NCBI GenBank assembly: GCA_003415625.1
Contig: PYIU01000011.1
Coordinates: forward strand, 1,439,001-1,503,000
Direction: 5' to 3'
Source: Aquanectria penicillioides
Lineage: Eukaryota > Ascomycota > Sordariomycetes > Hypocreales > Nectriaceae
DNA: 64,000 bases
The position numbers and the translations under genes were made by a program. Below, one piece after another: positions 45,740 through 56,446 of this stretch (its first letter is position 1; each line of letters starts with the position of its first letter). A model generated the notes under the pieces. It had not been told where the DNA came from. It searched no databases and saw nothing but the letters and a program-made list of their open reading frames with translations.

Positions 45740-46170
45740 TCACAACTGAGATAATTTATCATGCCAAACTACCTCATTTACATAACGAGGTGTAACATGC
45801 GAAATATATTTGGATGAATTTCTGGTCATTTGGCGGTCGATTTCACCCTCCCTCCCGCTGTAGCGAGAGTATTCAACTTTCACTGTCTTTCTTTCAGAAA
45901 TTTCATCATCGAATAGTATTTTCCTGTCATAAAAGTTATGCCTTCGATAGGATATTGCTTTGTAACCTAAAAGCCAAACCAGAAAGGTTAAACTTGCAAG
46001 AGGAACAGCCGCCTGTAAGTACAGCTTCAGCTCCGCCGACGATATGGTTAGCCCGGTATTTCTAGAAGGATCCAATTCAACGATCCCTGCTCCCAAAAAT
46101 GTTTGCAATGGCGACTCATCAGCCTTCTGAGCGAGTAATTAATAGCACAATAACTCACAGCCACGAAGGT
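45740..46170 (-). pseudogene. Possible C-terminal relic of a CorA-like membrane protein
   Basis: A minus-strand frame reads LLPGTFVA, then, after what would be a 32-nt intron or a small disruption, FLGAGIVELDPSRNTGLTIS and a hydrophobic helix (LYLQAAVPLASLTFLVWLLG) with a basic stretch behind it. PGTFVA followed by a last helix is typical of CorA-like C-termini in fungal HET-associated or Mg2+ transporter-like proteins. No N-terminal cytosolic domain is found upstream, and the + strand gene at 46189 starts there. I regard it as a fragment; chance similarity is possible. Confidence 0.3.
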
Positions 46171-46188
46171 TCCCGGTAAGAGATTTCG

Positions 46189-46609
46189 ATGAAAAGGCGC
46201 ACCAAGCAACCAGTGACAGAACCCGAGAAATGGAGAGATATGTCTCGAATCATCTTTCCTGATGACGATCATTCTTCGATGCCTAGCCCTTGTGAGTACC
46301 CCTAACCAAATGATAATGTAGCTGTTTCTCACATACCCAGATTATGAAGACTCTCAAACTACAACGTGGGAGCCGCACAGAGATGCTGAATTTGAGCAGT
46401 ATAAGCAATACCTTCACCTCGAGTCACCTGAGCTCGTTCGCTCCCAGGCACAAGTGATCATAAATGTTGAGCTAGGCTCCGTTGAAAGTCGGTTATTAGC
46501 ACGACTGCCCGAAATAATCCGAACCTGCCAAGAGCAGCCTTTCACTCATCTAGCAAATAGCACGAGCCTCTTGGGGACCGGGGGAATGATCTCAGTGCTT
46601 TTGAAATAA
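46189..46609 (+). CDS. Small protein resembling a C2H2-protein C-terminal module
   Basis: Two short exons (46189-46291, 46341-46609) joined by a 49-nt GT-AG intron make 123 residues. The sequence KWRDMSRIIFPDDDHSSMPS with PYYEDSQ, then LVRSQAQVIINVELGSVESR, looks like a module seen at the C-terminus of many longer fungal proteins. In those, W(K/R)-x2-(Y/S)R-(I/L)LFP-x-SPY(Y/F)E follows C2H2 fingers. No zinc-finger part is found upstream, where a TAA precedes the ATG in frame, so this is either a short paralogue or a truncated remnant. Codon pattern and splice sites look genuine. Function is unknown. Confidence 0.5.
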
Positions 46610-47850
46610 ATAGCCCGGTGCATCTTATCCCGGAGTCATCAGATAACCTCTCTCTTTTTTTTTAACTCCGCCCGCAGTCAGCAACGTACTGCCGATCCAG
46701 GATCGTTTTTCAACCATAGAGCCGAGAAGTTTGTAGACAACAAACCCAGTATCCTACTCGGGATTTGTCGACAATTTCCATTTTGAGTTTTCGAATCTGG
46801 ATTTTTGTTTCCGCACGAGGACTGGCTAGGGTCTAGATGACAGGAGTGTTCTGCCTTATTTAGTGTTGACATAGAGCCGGGATATTCAAACAAATCACTC
46901 ATCTTAGACCAATGAAACGAGATTTAGACCCCGAAATCTGACTTCGACCTGATGGCCGTGTGAACTGTGACTCATGTCCATGGATTACCAATGTATCAGT
47001 AAATAGAAGGTAGAACATATCGCCTCGATTTATCGACTATAGTTCACGTTCGTATTACCGGTGGTTCGGTTGAAGTGCTTCGGTTGTAGTGCTTCACGCA
47101 GTGATTTGATCACTCAGAACACGCAGGAATATATGCTCGTTTGTAAAATTCGCAACCTCTCTAGTCCACTGAGTTCTAGTTTTGCTTTTCTAAAAAATAG
47201 ACTTGATTTTTATATGATCGAAAGAGCTGAACAACTTTCTTACCGTTCATCATTTCGAACCTCGAGGGCATCCTGCATGGCGCTCTCGCTCCGGGCTCCG
47301 GGCAATTAAAAAGAATTAGACTTAGGCGGGCCAGCGTAGATGGAGAAAAATATCCGTCATGAATCATGCCAGTGAATTATTGTGGAGTTGTGTGTCTCAT
47401 TTTATTCATACCTTATTAACCTGTGTTTTGCCCGATCGATACACGTGCATAGGGACTTGTTCGATCGGATTCACTCGCAGCCCCCACCTTTAGCAAATCA
47501 AACTTGAAAAATTCTGTAATTGAAACTGAAACGAACTTGCAATAATGTCGAAGGGGATTCAATGTGGACCTTTGGCGAATGTGTTGGAATGGTATTGCAT
47601 TCCGCGCTTCCTTGGGCGCAATTCACTGGTATGGGCTGGGCTCGCACATATGGATCACCAACAACTCAGTCCAACCAACCAAGTATTTCAATGTAACCAA
47701 AAATCCAATTGTCAGAGAGTGACAGCATCACTGCTATGTATCAGTAGACCACTGAGGTTAGTAGCTCCCCATAAAAGCCCCGTGATCCCTTGGCAAGCCT
47801 GAGCGACGCTAAAGAGCCAATTTTTACTTTCATATTCTAACGACAAAAAT
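46610..47850. other. Intergenic, no gene seen
   Basis: About 1.24 kb. Short open frames at 47061-47309 and 47545-47802 have no motif or splice support. Confidence 0.45.
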
Positions 47851-48469
47851 ATGGTTCGAAATAGTTTCGCAGGGCTCCTTGCCGCAGCCCTCTTGGGCAC
47901 TACCCTGGCGTACCCTCTCAACGCTGTTGCGTCACATGCATCCTTAGCACAAGGAACTGTGCACGAGATTACGAGGTAATGATCACACTGATATTCCTGG
48001 GATTTTGTCTTTCGACATCTCTTCTTTCCTTTTAGTTTTTGGTCTTCTACCGCTTTCAGAATATCGCCCATGCCTGCAATTTTGTCTCTTCTTGCCTCTA
48101 ACCATAAATGATGCAGAAAATATGACATTCGCTCCACGCTCAAGTCACACAAGAACGTTGTAATCGAATTCGTCGCACCTTGGTGTGATGTCTGTAACTA
48201 TATACTCCCTGTTGTACAAAAGCAAGTATAGGAGATCTATCTGTCGCCATGGCCTCTACTAACATGCAATTGCAAACAGGTTGTCGACTTCGCGAAGGGA
48301 CATTTATTTCGTGAAAATAGACACTGACAAAATTTACAACATTGCACCAGATTTCAAACTTCATATTCTTCCTACCTATATACATTTGAAGAATGGAAAA
48401 GAGGCCAAAAGAGTCACCGGTGGGAAGGTCGAAGAATTGCAGAAGATGATAAAGAATATTCGAACGTAG
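47851..48469 (+). CDS. Thioredoxin-like protein with leader peptide, GC-AG intron
   Basis: Three exons (47851-47975, 48117-48221, 48280-48469) give 139 residues. A hydrophobic leader (MVRNSFAGLLAAALLGTTLA) precedes a thioredoxin fold with VVIEFVAPWCDVCNYILPVV, the cis-proline in LHILPTYIHLKNGKE and a C-terminal helix. The active site is Cys65-Asp-Val-Cys68 rather than the usual CGPC, which should raise or alter its redox potential. Only a GC donor (AA|GCAAGT) at 48222 keeps the frame between exons 2 and 3 (PVVQKLSTSRRDIYFVK); the nearby GT donor does not. The leader suggests export to the secretory route, though a mitochondrial presequence is possible. The first intron is long at 141 nt. Confidence 0.8.
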
Positions 48470-48598
48470 AAGCACGTGGTTACAACTCTATTTCTACTAG
48501 AATTAAATTATACCCCAGTCTCCGATCTTCAAATACAAGCTCATTAAATGTATCTCAACTACCCGCATTGCCTATGACTCCCCTCGGAATTCTCTCCC

Positions 48599-49960
48599 CT
48601 ATCTACCATTCTCAGCTAGCCCGGCGAAAAACCTGCTCAGGCCCCAGGCTCCAGGATCAGGTATCTTGCCGGCCCATTCACTCTCGTTGCCAACATACAC
48701 CGATCGTCCCAAGCTCGCTCTCATGCCCCGTGTATGAGACGCTCCCAACTCTGCTGCCGAAGCAGCCCTTTGAGGTCTTTAGTCTCTATAAGAGTCTGGA
48801 TGAACTGATGGAGCGGGTCAATCAATGGGCGATCTCCGGGCTGTACAGGCGTGTAATTGCTGAGCGTGCCCCGCGCATGGCTCATGGCCTTCCCCCACAT
48901 CGCGGCGTCGAGAGTCTCCGCCTCCTTCTCGCGGCTGACGAAGTACTGAGTCATCGAGTTGATGAATATGGAGATTATGGCGCCTGAGGTTCCATCCATA
49001 CTCTCTTCCACAGACCCAGAGATGATATGTAGCAAGTCAACAATGTTGCCAGGCTGAGAAGCTGCAAGGTTTTCTAGAATCTCTGCAACGTTCAATTAGC
49101 ATTCTTCAACTTCTTCATCATCATGACCAAGAAAACATCTCATCTACTCACTCTCGGATCCTCGTTTAAGTATTGTACCACAGTCTCCATCGCCAACAAT
49201 CGTGTCAAATCTGGCGACTTCAGGTTCGGCGGCGATTATCGCTTCCAACCACCTCTCTCTGAAGTGTCGTTCGAAGCACAGGAATGTCGCAGCCGAGTTG
49301 GCACGTGGTTATCTTTCTGCTGTCGGTTAGGATAATCTTATTTTCTTCATCACTCCCAATCATGTCGTCGCGGCCCGTCCATGCTTATGGGTCAACTGTG
49401 CTTATCCAAGCGGTGCCCTGCGAGGGCTGGTCCAAGAGTTGAAGCATGCTGTGAGAAATACCTGTGGACACTACGATGAGAAGCGTGATGGAAAATTCGG
49501 CGCAATCTAGACTCGTCATGTATGTCCCAGCGCGTATACCCGCACCAATCGAACCCCATGATCCTTCCTCAACTGTCGATGAACTTCTGCAACGATCGCA
49601 CCAAGCTCTAAGACACTAAGCCCACCGAGATTATTGACTAACAAAACCATGTCATCTGTTCGCTTGGCAAGGAAGCCTCTTTCTTTATCTGAAGCATCTA
49701 ATAGTCTCTTCAACATGTCCGAGACAGTGGCTTGGAGGTTCGTTGTCTTTTTGCGGTCACAGCCTGGCTCGTTGTGGATGCCGATTCCAATCTCAACTTC
49801 ATCGTCGCCCAAGAAAAGTCTGGTGCTAGCATCTTCGTTTCTAGTCCCGGGAACCTAGACTTTGTTTAAAGTCACTCCCATCGTGACCAGATTGTCCTCT
49901 ATCGCAAGACCAAAGTTGTAGATGCCCCACAAATTGAGGGCAGATCATTCCTCGTTCATC
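48599..49960 (-). pseudogene. Dihydroxyacetone kinase pseudogene
   Basis: From right to left the DAK1 part gives LAIEDNLVTMGVTLNKV, a stop, then VPGTR and DDEVEIGIGIHNEPG and VLLVNNLGGLSVLELGAIVA. The ATP-binding DhaL part gives [20 protein letters not shown], after an intron IVDLLHIISGSVEESMDGTS, and the end GMRASLGRSVYVGNE with IPDPGAWGLSRFFAGLAE. The N-terminal half of DAK1 with the substrate-binding His is missing. The middle between ALGHT and the DhaL start is decayed, and a frameshift precedes GMRASLG. Intact fungal DAK is about 580-600 residues and phosphorylates dihydroxyacetone from glycerol or methanol metabolism. This copy is dead. Confidence 0.87.
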
Positions 49961-52081
49961 TATCTAGATGATCTCTGCTCCATGTGATATACATGCGCCC
50001 CTACTAAAACAAGATTTACCGCTAGTTTATTACACTATTCTTCAAGTATTGGACCCCTCGTTGAGAAGAAGTCGCGTCGATATGGTTGAAACGAACTGGC
50101 ACTCTAGGGTAGGCTCCCTTCACGCCATTTCTCATGCACCATGTCATACCTATCTATGGTGTTTCCAAGCCTATGGTCAGTCTTTTCCCAACAATTAATA
50201 ATTTATCAACTAAAGATGCACCTTGATTCCTTACTTGCGACCATTATTGAATGGGGAGATCCCTGGTATATGATAATTGATACCTAGATGTACTTTGACG
50301 AAGCACATTATGTGCATTTCCTACTTCTAAAGAGTAGCCATCCTTTTGAGCGTGACTGATTTACGACATGAGCAGGGGATATTCATGTGAACAACACCCC
50401 TGCCGACTCGAAGAACTTTTGTATACGAGGCCATATTTGTGCTTCACGTATTTGCTGGCTAAACGAGGACATTAACCGAATACGCGTATTCAAGGAATTA
50501 CACTGTAGGGCATCATACGTTGTTGATTTACGCAGTCGCCAGTAGGTCGTCTTCAGGTCAGCTCGTTGGGGCAAATGAGGAATAGCTGTGTGGCTAAATT
50601 AGCTCAGGCTTGGAATTCTCCGCGGCGCATTACGACGTTTAGAGACCCTGGTCGATGGTCGCGTGGTGCAATAACTAAGCTTGTGACTGGCATGATTGGA
50701 CCATCGAATCTTCCACGGAGCATTACCCTACGGACTGAGTTTTGATCCACGGGTGATAGTGTATGTGCTGGCCATGCGAAGAGGACTCATTCAGTATGAA
50801 ACTGGAATATGAACGCCACATTGCTCTCAGGATGGACTGGCTCATGAACTAAGTCTATCTTGGCCATGCGCCGAATTGAGTAGAGGGATCGGGATAGAGT
50901 AACCTCATCAACAGGCGCTGCATTAATGGAGGAGAAAGATTCCATAGCATCATTGTCACGCTCAATCCATCAATCGCCCCTCTAAGCGCTACCGACGTGT
51001 AACCTGTTCGTTGAATATCCACGGTTGGGGAACCTTGTTCACACATGCGGCTGTAGTTGACACTGGGCGCATGGAAATATCCGTCTAGGCTGAGGGATGG
51101 TTTAGATGTTGTGACTCGTATAATTCCGAGTATTTGCGTACTCATCGTGACGTCGTATGCCCTGCTTGTCTGGGAAAACCCCGCATCTATGAGGTGGGAT
51201 TAAGAGTTCTGTCCGGAGACAATGCCGAAGCCGACTTGACATGGTACTTGACTGCAGCATCGCTCTGAGATCTTGCGTCGAATGGACTACAGTGGTTCCG
51301 TGTTCCTACATCCTGAACGTATCTCTGTAGTGAACCTTGCACACATAGGATGAGCACTCATTTCTCGGCTGAGTTGAGTCGGAGAGAAAGCCGGTGGCCT
51401 CTCTATAGGCAGTGGCACAAATTGATTTAACCAAGCGAATAAAAGAGCGATATTAAATCCTAATAGTGACATAGTCAAGACAATACCTATTGAAAAGGGG
51501 GCTGAAATGCCAGGGAAACCGCCAGCTGAGTCAAGACTGGGACGACCCACATTCACACCACTCTGTTGTTGGTGCCGATGAGAGGCTGAACTATCGGAAA
51601 ACGACGGAAAACCCTGGACTACCTGTCAATCGCCAACCTAACGCGGCGGTTTCTGTGCAAGACTCGCGCGAGCCCCGGTATGGGCTGCCGGGGTAGTCAT
51701 GTATTCCCCCTTTCTCACCCGACAAGCCTCGGTGCGGAGATTTACTTGGCCAGTCCGGGGTAGTTTGTGCGGGGTAGTGATGATGGAACTCATAGCTGGG
51801 GTCCCCATTGTCTCTGTCTGCTCAATGCTTGAAGCTTCTGAAGCCTGGCGAATGGGAGGTCTCATTGGTTGAAGTGCCCCCATCCAACTCTGGTCTAGGC
51901 CCTTGCATGTTGAAGGTCCCACGGCGCAGGTGTGGACCTTAAGAAGCTCAACGCTTTGAATCACCAGATATATACCCTTGCCTTGTTCTCTATCTGATGC
52001 CCGTTCCGATCCTCACAGACTCATCTTTTCTCTTCACTCCAATTCCTGTGCTTCATCCGAGCCTGACAAGCAAGAGTGATC
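49961..52081. other. Long stretch without an identifiable gene
   Basis: About 2.1 kb. Minus-strand open frames at 50855-51145 and 51287-51556 (the latter with one hydrophobic helix, IGIVLTMSLLGFNIALLFAW) look mildly coding but match no family I recognise and show no joining splice sites. They may be remnants. Confidence 0.35.
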
Positions 52082-53804
52082 ATGTCTGCAAAACACAATA
52101 ACGCCGGCGAGGTCGCTGAAGCGTCCGAAGTTCAGCGGCTTCTCGCCGAAGACAAGACTCCATGGTACAAGAAACCTAACCTGCTCAGGCTGTACATGCT
52201 GCTCATTCCAGCAGCCTTGGGCGTCGAAATGACCACTGGTTATGACGGAAGTGTCTTGAACGGCTTGCAGGCCGTTGACAAGTGGAATGAGCATTACAAC
52301 AACCCCAAAGGCGCGGTCCTTGGTGTTATTACTTCTTCGCTCGCAATTGGCACTGCCATTGGCGTTCTATACATGCCATTTCTCAACGACACTTTTGGCC
52401 GACGATTTTGTGTCATTGCGGGCTCAATTGGTGTTACAATTGGTGTGATTCTCCAGACCTGTGCTGTTAATGGTAATGTATCCCGGCATTTGGGCTGCTA
52501 TAATTCGTCCAGTTCTTCAAGACCATGCTCTAATTTGACTTCATAGTCGGGATGTTGATCGCCTCTAGGATCGTCATGGGTCTCGGATCGCCCGTCTCTC
52601 TCGCCGGAGCTGCCCAACTCGTCGTTGAACTTGCCTATCCAAAGGAACGATCTACAATTGTTGGTTGTTTCCAAGGTACTTGGTATGCTGGTGCCATTCT
52701 CGCTGCGGGAATCACCCTCGGTACCTTCGATATGAATAACCATTGGAGCTGGCGGCTCCCCACAATGTTTCAGATTCTTCCGTCTCTGCTCACACTAATT
52801 TTCGTCTGGTATGTATCCAAGGATTCTTAATCCGTGTGAAACGCGTTCTGACCATCAAGGTTTGTCCCGGAATCGCCACGTTGGCTCATCTCGAAGGACC
52901 GCCATGACGAAGCTCTCAAGATTTTGATCAAGTACCATGCCGAGGGCGACGAGTCGTCATCGTTTGTTGCCGCTGAATTTTTACAAATTCGAGAGACGAT
53001 CCGCAAGGAAAAGGAGGCTGCCTCCCGCCCTTGGAAGGAGTTGATTAGCACCAAGGCCAACCGACACCGAGTCTTTGTCGCCATTTGTGTCGGCTTCTTT
53101 ACACAATGGAGTGGCAATGGACTGATATCGTGAGTCTCTTGTTGCGAATTCTGACCGTAGGCAATTCAACTAGACTTACAATTATCAGATATTATTTGGC
53201 CAAGATTCTAAAGCTAGTCGGTATCACATCGCGAAGAACCCAGAACCAGATCAATGTTGGTCTCAACTGCTGGAACTTTGTTACTGCCCTTTGCTCTAGC
53301 TGGCTTGCTGGCTGGGTACTGCGCCGTAGGCAATTGATGAGCGCGTATATTGGCATGACAGTGTTGTTCACTTGCTATACTGCCTGTTCTGCTGTCTACG
53401 CCGAAGATAATAGCAACAAGGCTGCCGCCAAAGCCGTCATCGTCCTCATCTTCTTCTATAACGCCTCATACAACTTAATGCAACCCTTCCAGTATCTCTA
53501 CATCGGCGAGATTTTCCCCTTCCTTCAGCGGTCCAAGGGTGTCGCAGTCATGCAAATGTCGGTTCGTGTTGCTTCCGTCTTTAACCAACTTGTTAACCCT
53601 ATCGGCATGGACGCAATCTCGTGGAAGCTATTCCTCGCGTATGTGGCTTGGCTTGTTATTGAAACGGTGACTGTCTACTTCTTTTTCCCCGAGACACAGG
53701 GCCCTGCTTTGGAGGAGATGGCTCTCGTTATTGAAGGTGACAAGGCAGCTGTCGAAGTCATTAACTCTAAGGCCTCGAGACTTGAGGAGAAAGAGCATGC
53801 TTGA
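52082..53804 (+). CDS. MFS sugar transporter
   Basis: Four exons (52082-52472, 52547-52808, 52860-53129, 53189-53804) make a 512-residue sugar porter with twelve helices. Signatures are GYDGSVLNGLQAVDKW after helix 1, NDTFGRRF between helices 2 and 3, FVPESPRWLISKDRHDEAL after helix 6, and YIGEIFPF. FFPETQGPALEEM sits after helix 12. The GYDGSVLNGLQ motif and overall layout resemble fungal lactose/cellobiose- or hexose-permease-like porters. It would import mono- or disaccharides released by enzymes such as the GH3 and GH43 proteins of this window, though linkage is loose. All phases agree and no indel is needed. The ATG at 52082 is the first in frame. Confidence 0.93.
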
Positions 53805-54784
53805 GCGGACTCCTTGAAATCATGGATAGGCTTCTACACATCCTTCTTCGCGGTTGGGTTCCGAGGTTCAGTATTTCATGAGACAATCTGTATAGTGTAA
53901 TAACGTACCACAATTTAAGAGCTATGTCAGGTTAGGGGTCCCGTTTCGTGAATTGAATCCATACAAAAAGACAAAAACTTGCACTTTTCGACTGAACAGA
54001 CCATTTCAACTAAGATAAGTGTATGAAACATCAACTATTGAGTCTGTACGGCGTCTAGACTATATCGATATTGAACTACAACTGCTATCTATAAGTAGCC
54101 GAACTCAATACCGTCCGCTGGAATTAAATCAATTACGAATTCATCAAGCATTGAAGGAGAGAGTAAATCACTGGCACCGACACTGGTATTACTTGACGTT
54201 CAAATAATTTTGAACCCTTAAAGTTGAAGCAAAGTGACCGCGGAAAGCCGTTCCGACAGATCCACGAATGATTTAGTACCACCTTGCTGTGTATCCCTCG
54301 AGGTGAGATTCCTTGTCATCGAGACTCGAATATTTGGTTTTAAGGCAATCAGGGTGCATTGATAGGCCGAATAGTCTCCAATCTAGCCGCCCAAGGGTGA
54401 AATGGATCTTTTTTTTTTGGGAAGCGGTATCAGCAATCAAGCCACAGCTCAATTGAATCGTAGCTCATTGACTCAAAGTTGCTTTCACTGATTATTGGGT
54501 CACAGTGGGCACCCCACGCACAACACCGACTCAATTACCTAGTCCCAGTGCAGAGTAAGAAGAGTGTGGTATCATCGATAACAGAGCCTGCTTGTTAGCC
54601 GCCAGACAGAAGATGAATGTATATAGCAGCGCGTAAATCTTTGAATGTCGACCCAATATGGCCAAAAAAGCAATGCGTATTTTTACTCACTCTTACTACT
54701 AAAATTTTTGGGTATGTGCACGCCCCAAGGGCGAGGTAATGATGCACATTGAGCAACAAAATTATATTAAAAGATGACAGAGGA
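53805..54784. other. Intergenic, no gene seen
   Basis: About 980 bp with AT-rich stretches and a T run near 54411. No coding pattern recognised. Confidence 0.45.
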
Positions 54785-55228
54785 ATGCAAGAAGGTTTCA
54801 GTCGCACAGGGTTAAGCCATATTTCTGTCCAAACTCTGCTGGTTAGAAAAAGCATGAAGTCTCTCTACAGTCTTGCTTATAATAATGATCAGGTCGGAAA
54901 TAGAACAAACATCTTCCAATCAAAAACTCGCTGCCTCGCAGACCTGAGAACCAAAGATCCTCGAGATGACGAAAAGCGCATCGAGGTAACAAGGGAAGGC
55001 TTGCTCGAGGATGCTTACCGCTGGAGTCTTGACAACAAGGACTTCAAGAGATGGCGGGATGAAACCGATAGCTGCTTGCTGTTGATCAAAGGCGCCCCTG
55101 GTAAAGGCAAAATCATGCTTCTCTGTGACATTATCGATTCCCCAAGCGAGATGTTGAGGGTAAATGACTAAAGAAAAGCAATTGTCTCCTATTTCATTTG
55201 CCAAGCTACTGATCCGCGGCCGAAATAG
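54785..55228 (+). pseudogene. NACHT-domain NLR-like fragment
   Basis: The frame gives CLADLRTKDPRDDEKRIEVT, GLLEDAYRWSLDNKDFKRWR and LLLIKGAPGKGKIMLLCDII, the entry to a fungal NACHT domain (HET-E/NWD family) including the Walker A loop. The Thr expected after GKGK is Ile, which should abolish nucleotide binding. A TAA at 55169-55171 interrupts it. The same frame then continues as AIVSYFICQATDPRP, the next conserved block, to a TAG at about 55228. Thirteen bases further a 5S-like sequence begins on the other strand. The rest of the NACHT domain and any repeats are missing. Such proteins act in allorecognition and cell death; this one is a relic. Confidence 0.8.
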
Positions 55229-55240
55229 GCCAAAAAAAAA

Positions 55241-55359
55241 ACATACAACAGTGAGGATTCCCCGGTCGTCACCGACCCGAGTACTAATTCACCGCTTCTC
55301 AGCTTGACTCTGGGAGAGCGGACGGGATCCCGTATTTTCTGAGAGCTATGGTCGTATGT
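55241..55359 (-). rRNA. 5S rRNA-like copy A, probably a pseudogene
   Basis: The minus strand starts ACATACGACCATAG and ends GTTGTATGT with GTCGGTGACGACC inside, as in filamentous-fungal 5S rRNA, at 119 nt. It differs from copies B and C at many internal places and lacks the upstream TATAAG box they share, so it is probably not transcribed. A stretch of A on the + strand (T run after its 3' end) follows. Confidence 0.75.
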
Positions 55360-55862
55360 GACAGTGTGCGGTGCTCTTGGGGTACAAGAACAAACAAGAT
55401 GGCTGTGGTCATTGTGGATGAGGCATCAAGCATTCCACAGCCGAAACAAATATGTTAGCAAATCCTTCAATAATTAATAGAATATGAGGCGCATGGTGTG
55501 TATGAGTTGCAATGAAAGTTGAACGTTTTCTGAACATGCAGTAATTCATATTGCACCGGGTACCAAGGACCAGACATCCGCTTACGTTGCTATCGTAAAA
55601 CAGATGCTCTCACTCTCAACATAGTAGCAGATGACATGTACGACTCTGTCCATTATTGTACCTAACTCGCTGGGTTGCCTGGGAATAAACTTAGTGCAAG
55701 AAGAGTTTTGCTATCTACCCGAGATGGGCTCTTACATCATTGTGATCAAGAAATGGCCTCTACAGCTCCCCAGAACTGATCATTTGGAAACAGCCACCTT
55801 TGCATTCCTTTTGTAAACCTGATTGAGAGCCCCATGTCTCATCACCGGAAGCCGCCTGGAAA
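55360..55862. other. Intergenic between 5S copy A and tRNA-Gly, no gene seen
   Basis: About 500 bp. A 61-codon frame at 55631-55816 has no motif. Confidence 0.45.
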
Positions 55863-55941
55863 GCGTCTTTGGTCTAGGGGTTAGGATTCAACTCTTCCAT
55901 TCGGATAAGTTGAGGCTCGGGTTCGAGTCCCGAAGGACGCA
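55863..55941 (+). tRNA. tRNA-Gly (TCC anticodon) with 7-nt intron
   Basis: GCGTCTT pairs with AGGACGC as acceptor stem. The D-arm is GGTCTAGGGGTTAGGAT, the anticodon stem CAACT/AGTTG and the loop CTTCCA+A, giving anticodon TCC. The T-arm is TCGGG-TTCGAGT-CCCGA. A 7-nt intron (TTCGGAT) interrupts the loop one base after the anticodon. A T run follows at 55950-55957 as a Pol III terminator. Confidence 0.9.
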
Positions 55942-56327
55942 TCGCTGATCTTTTTTTTGTATGATTACCCCCCCTACTACTGCCAGGCAGCAAATTTCTT
56001 TTTTTTTCGGCTGTGGAGAGAGTAAAGTTTGTTTTCCGCCACTATTCTTATTTTCTGTAGTAGAGTAGTGATCACCTTTACGGTACCACTCTCTGGCCGT
56101 CAACAACTATTCCAACCTAGCATATCGGAGCATGACCAAGCGTTGAACAAAGCCCATATGATTTAAATCACTCACCTTACTCATTACTACCTTCTTAGTC
56201 ATTTAGAAACAAAAACACGGTCTTTATTTGCAGTGGAGGCAACAAAGTCATGTCACACTAGCATGGTGTTCTCTCTCGTATTGAGTGAAGTAGACAAACA
56301 AAACGGCAAAAGAAAAGGGCCAAAAAG
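55942..56327. other. Intergenic between tRNA-Gly and 5S copy B
   Basis: About 390 bp with no coding pattern. The right end holds AAAAGGGCCAAAAA, which on the minus strand is the T-rich terminator of 5S copy B. Confidence 0.5.
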
Positions 56328-56446
56328 ACATACAACAGCAGGGATTCGCTGGTCGTCACCGACCCAACTACTGATCTGCCCCTCACCAGCTTGACTAAGG
56401 GAGAGCGGACGGGATCCCGTATTTTCTAGTGGGTATGGTCGTATGT
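56328..56446 (-). rRNA. 5S rRNA gene, copy B
   Basis: This 119-nt minus-strand sequence begins ACATACGACCATACCCACTA and ends CAGCGAATCCCTGCTGTTGT plus ATGT, matching the known filamentous-ascomycete 5S pattern throughout. It has a TATAAG box at 56470-56475, 24-29 bases upstream, and a T-rich terminator after its 3' end. Probably functional, and dispersed rather than in a tandem array. Confidence 0.9.

Noticed and set aside
48222..48279. Frameshift between exons 2 and 3 of the thioredoxin gene
   Set aside because: A GC-AG donor (GCAAGT) restores the phase exactly, so no lesion is needed.
50855..51556. Two minus-strand open frames with mildly coding look
   Set aside because: No known motif, no joining splice sites and no start context; left as unexplained sequence.
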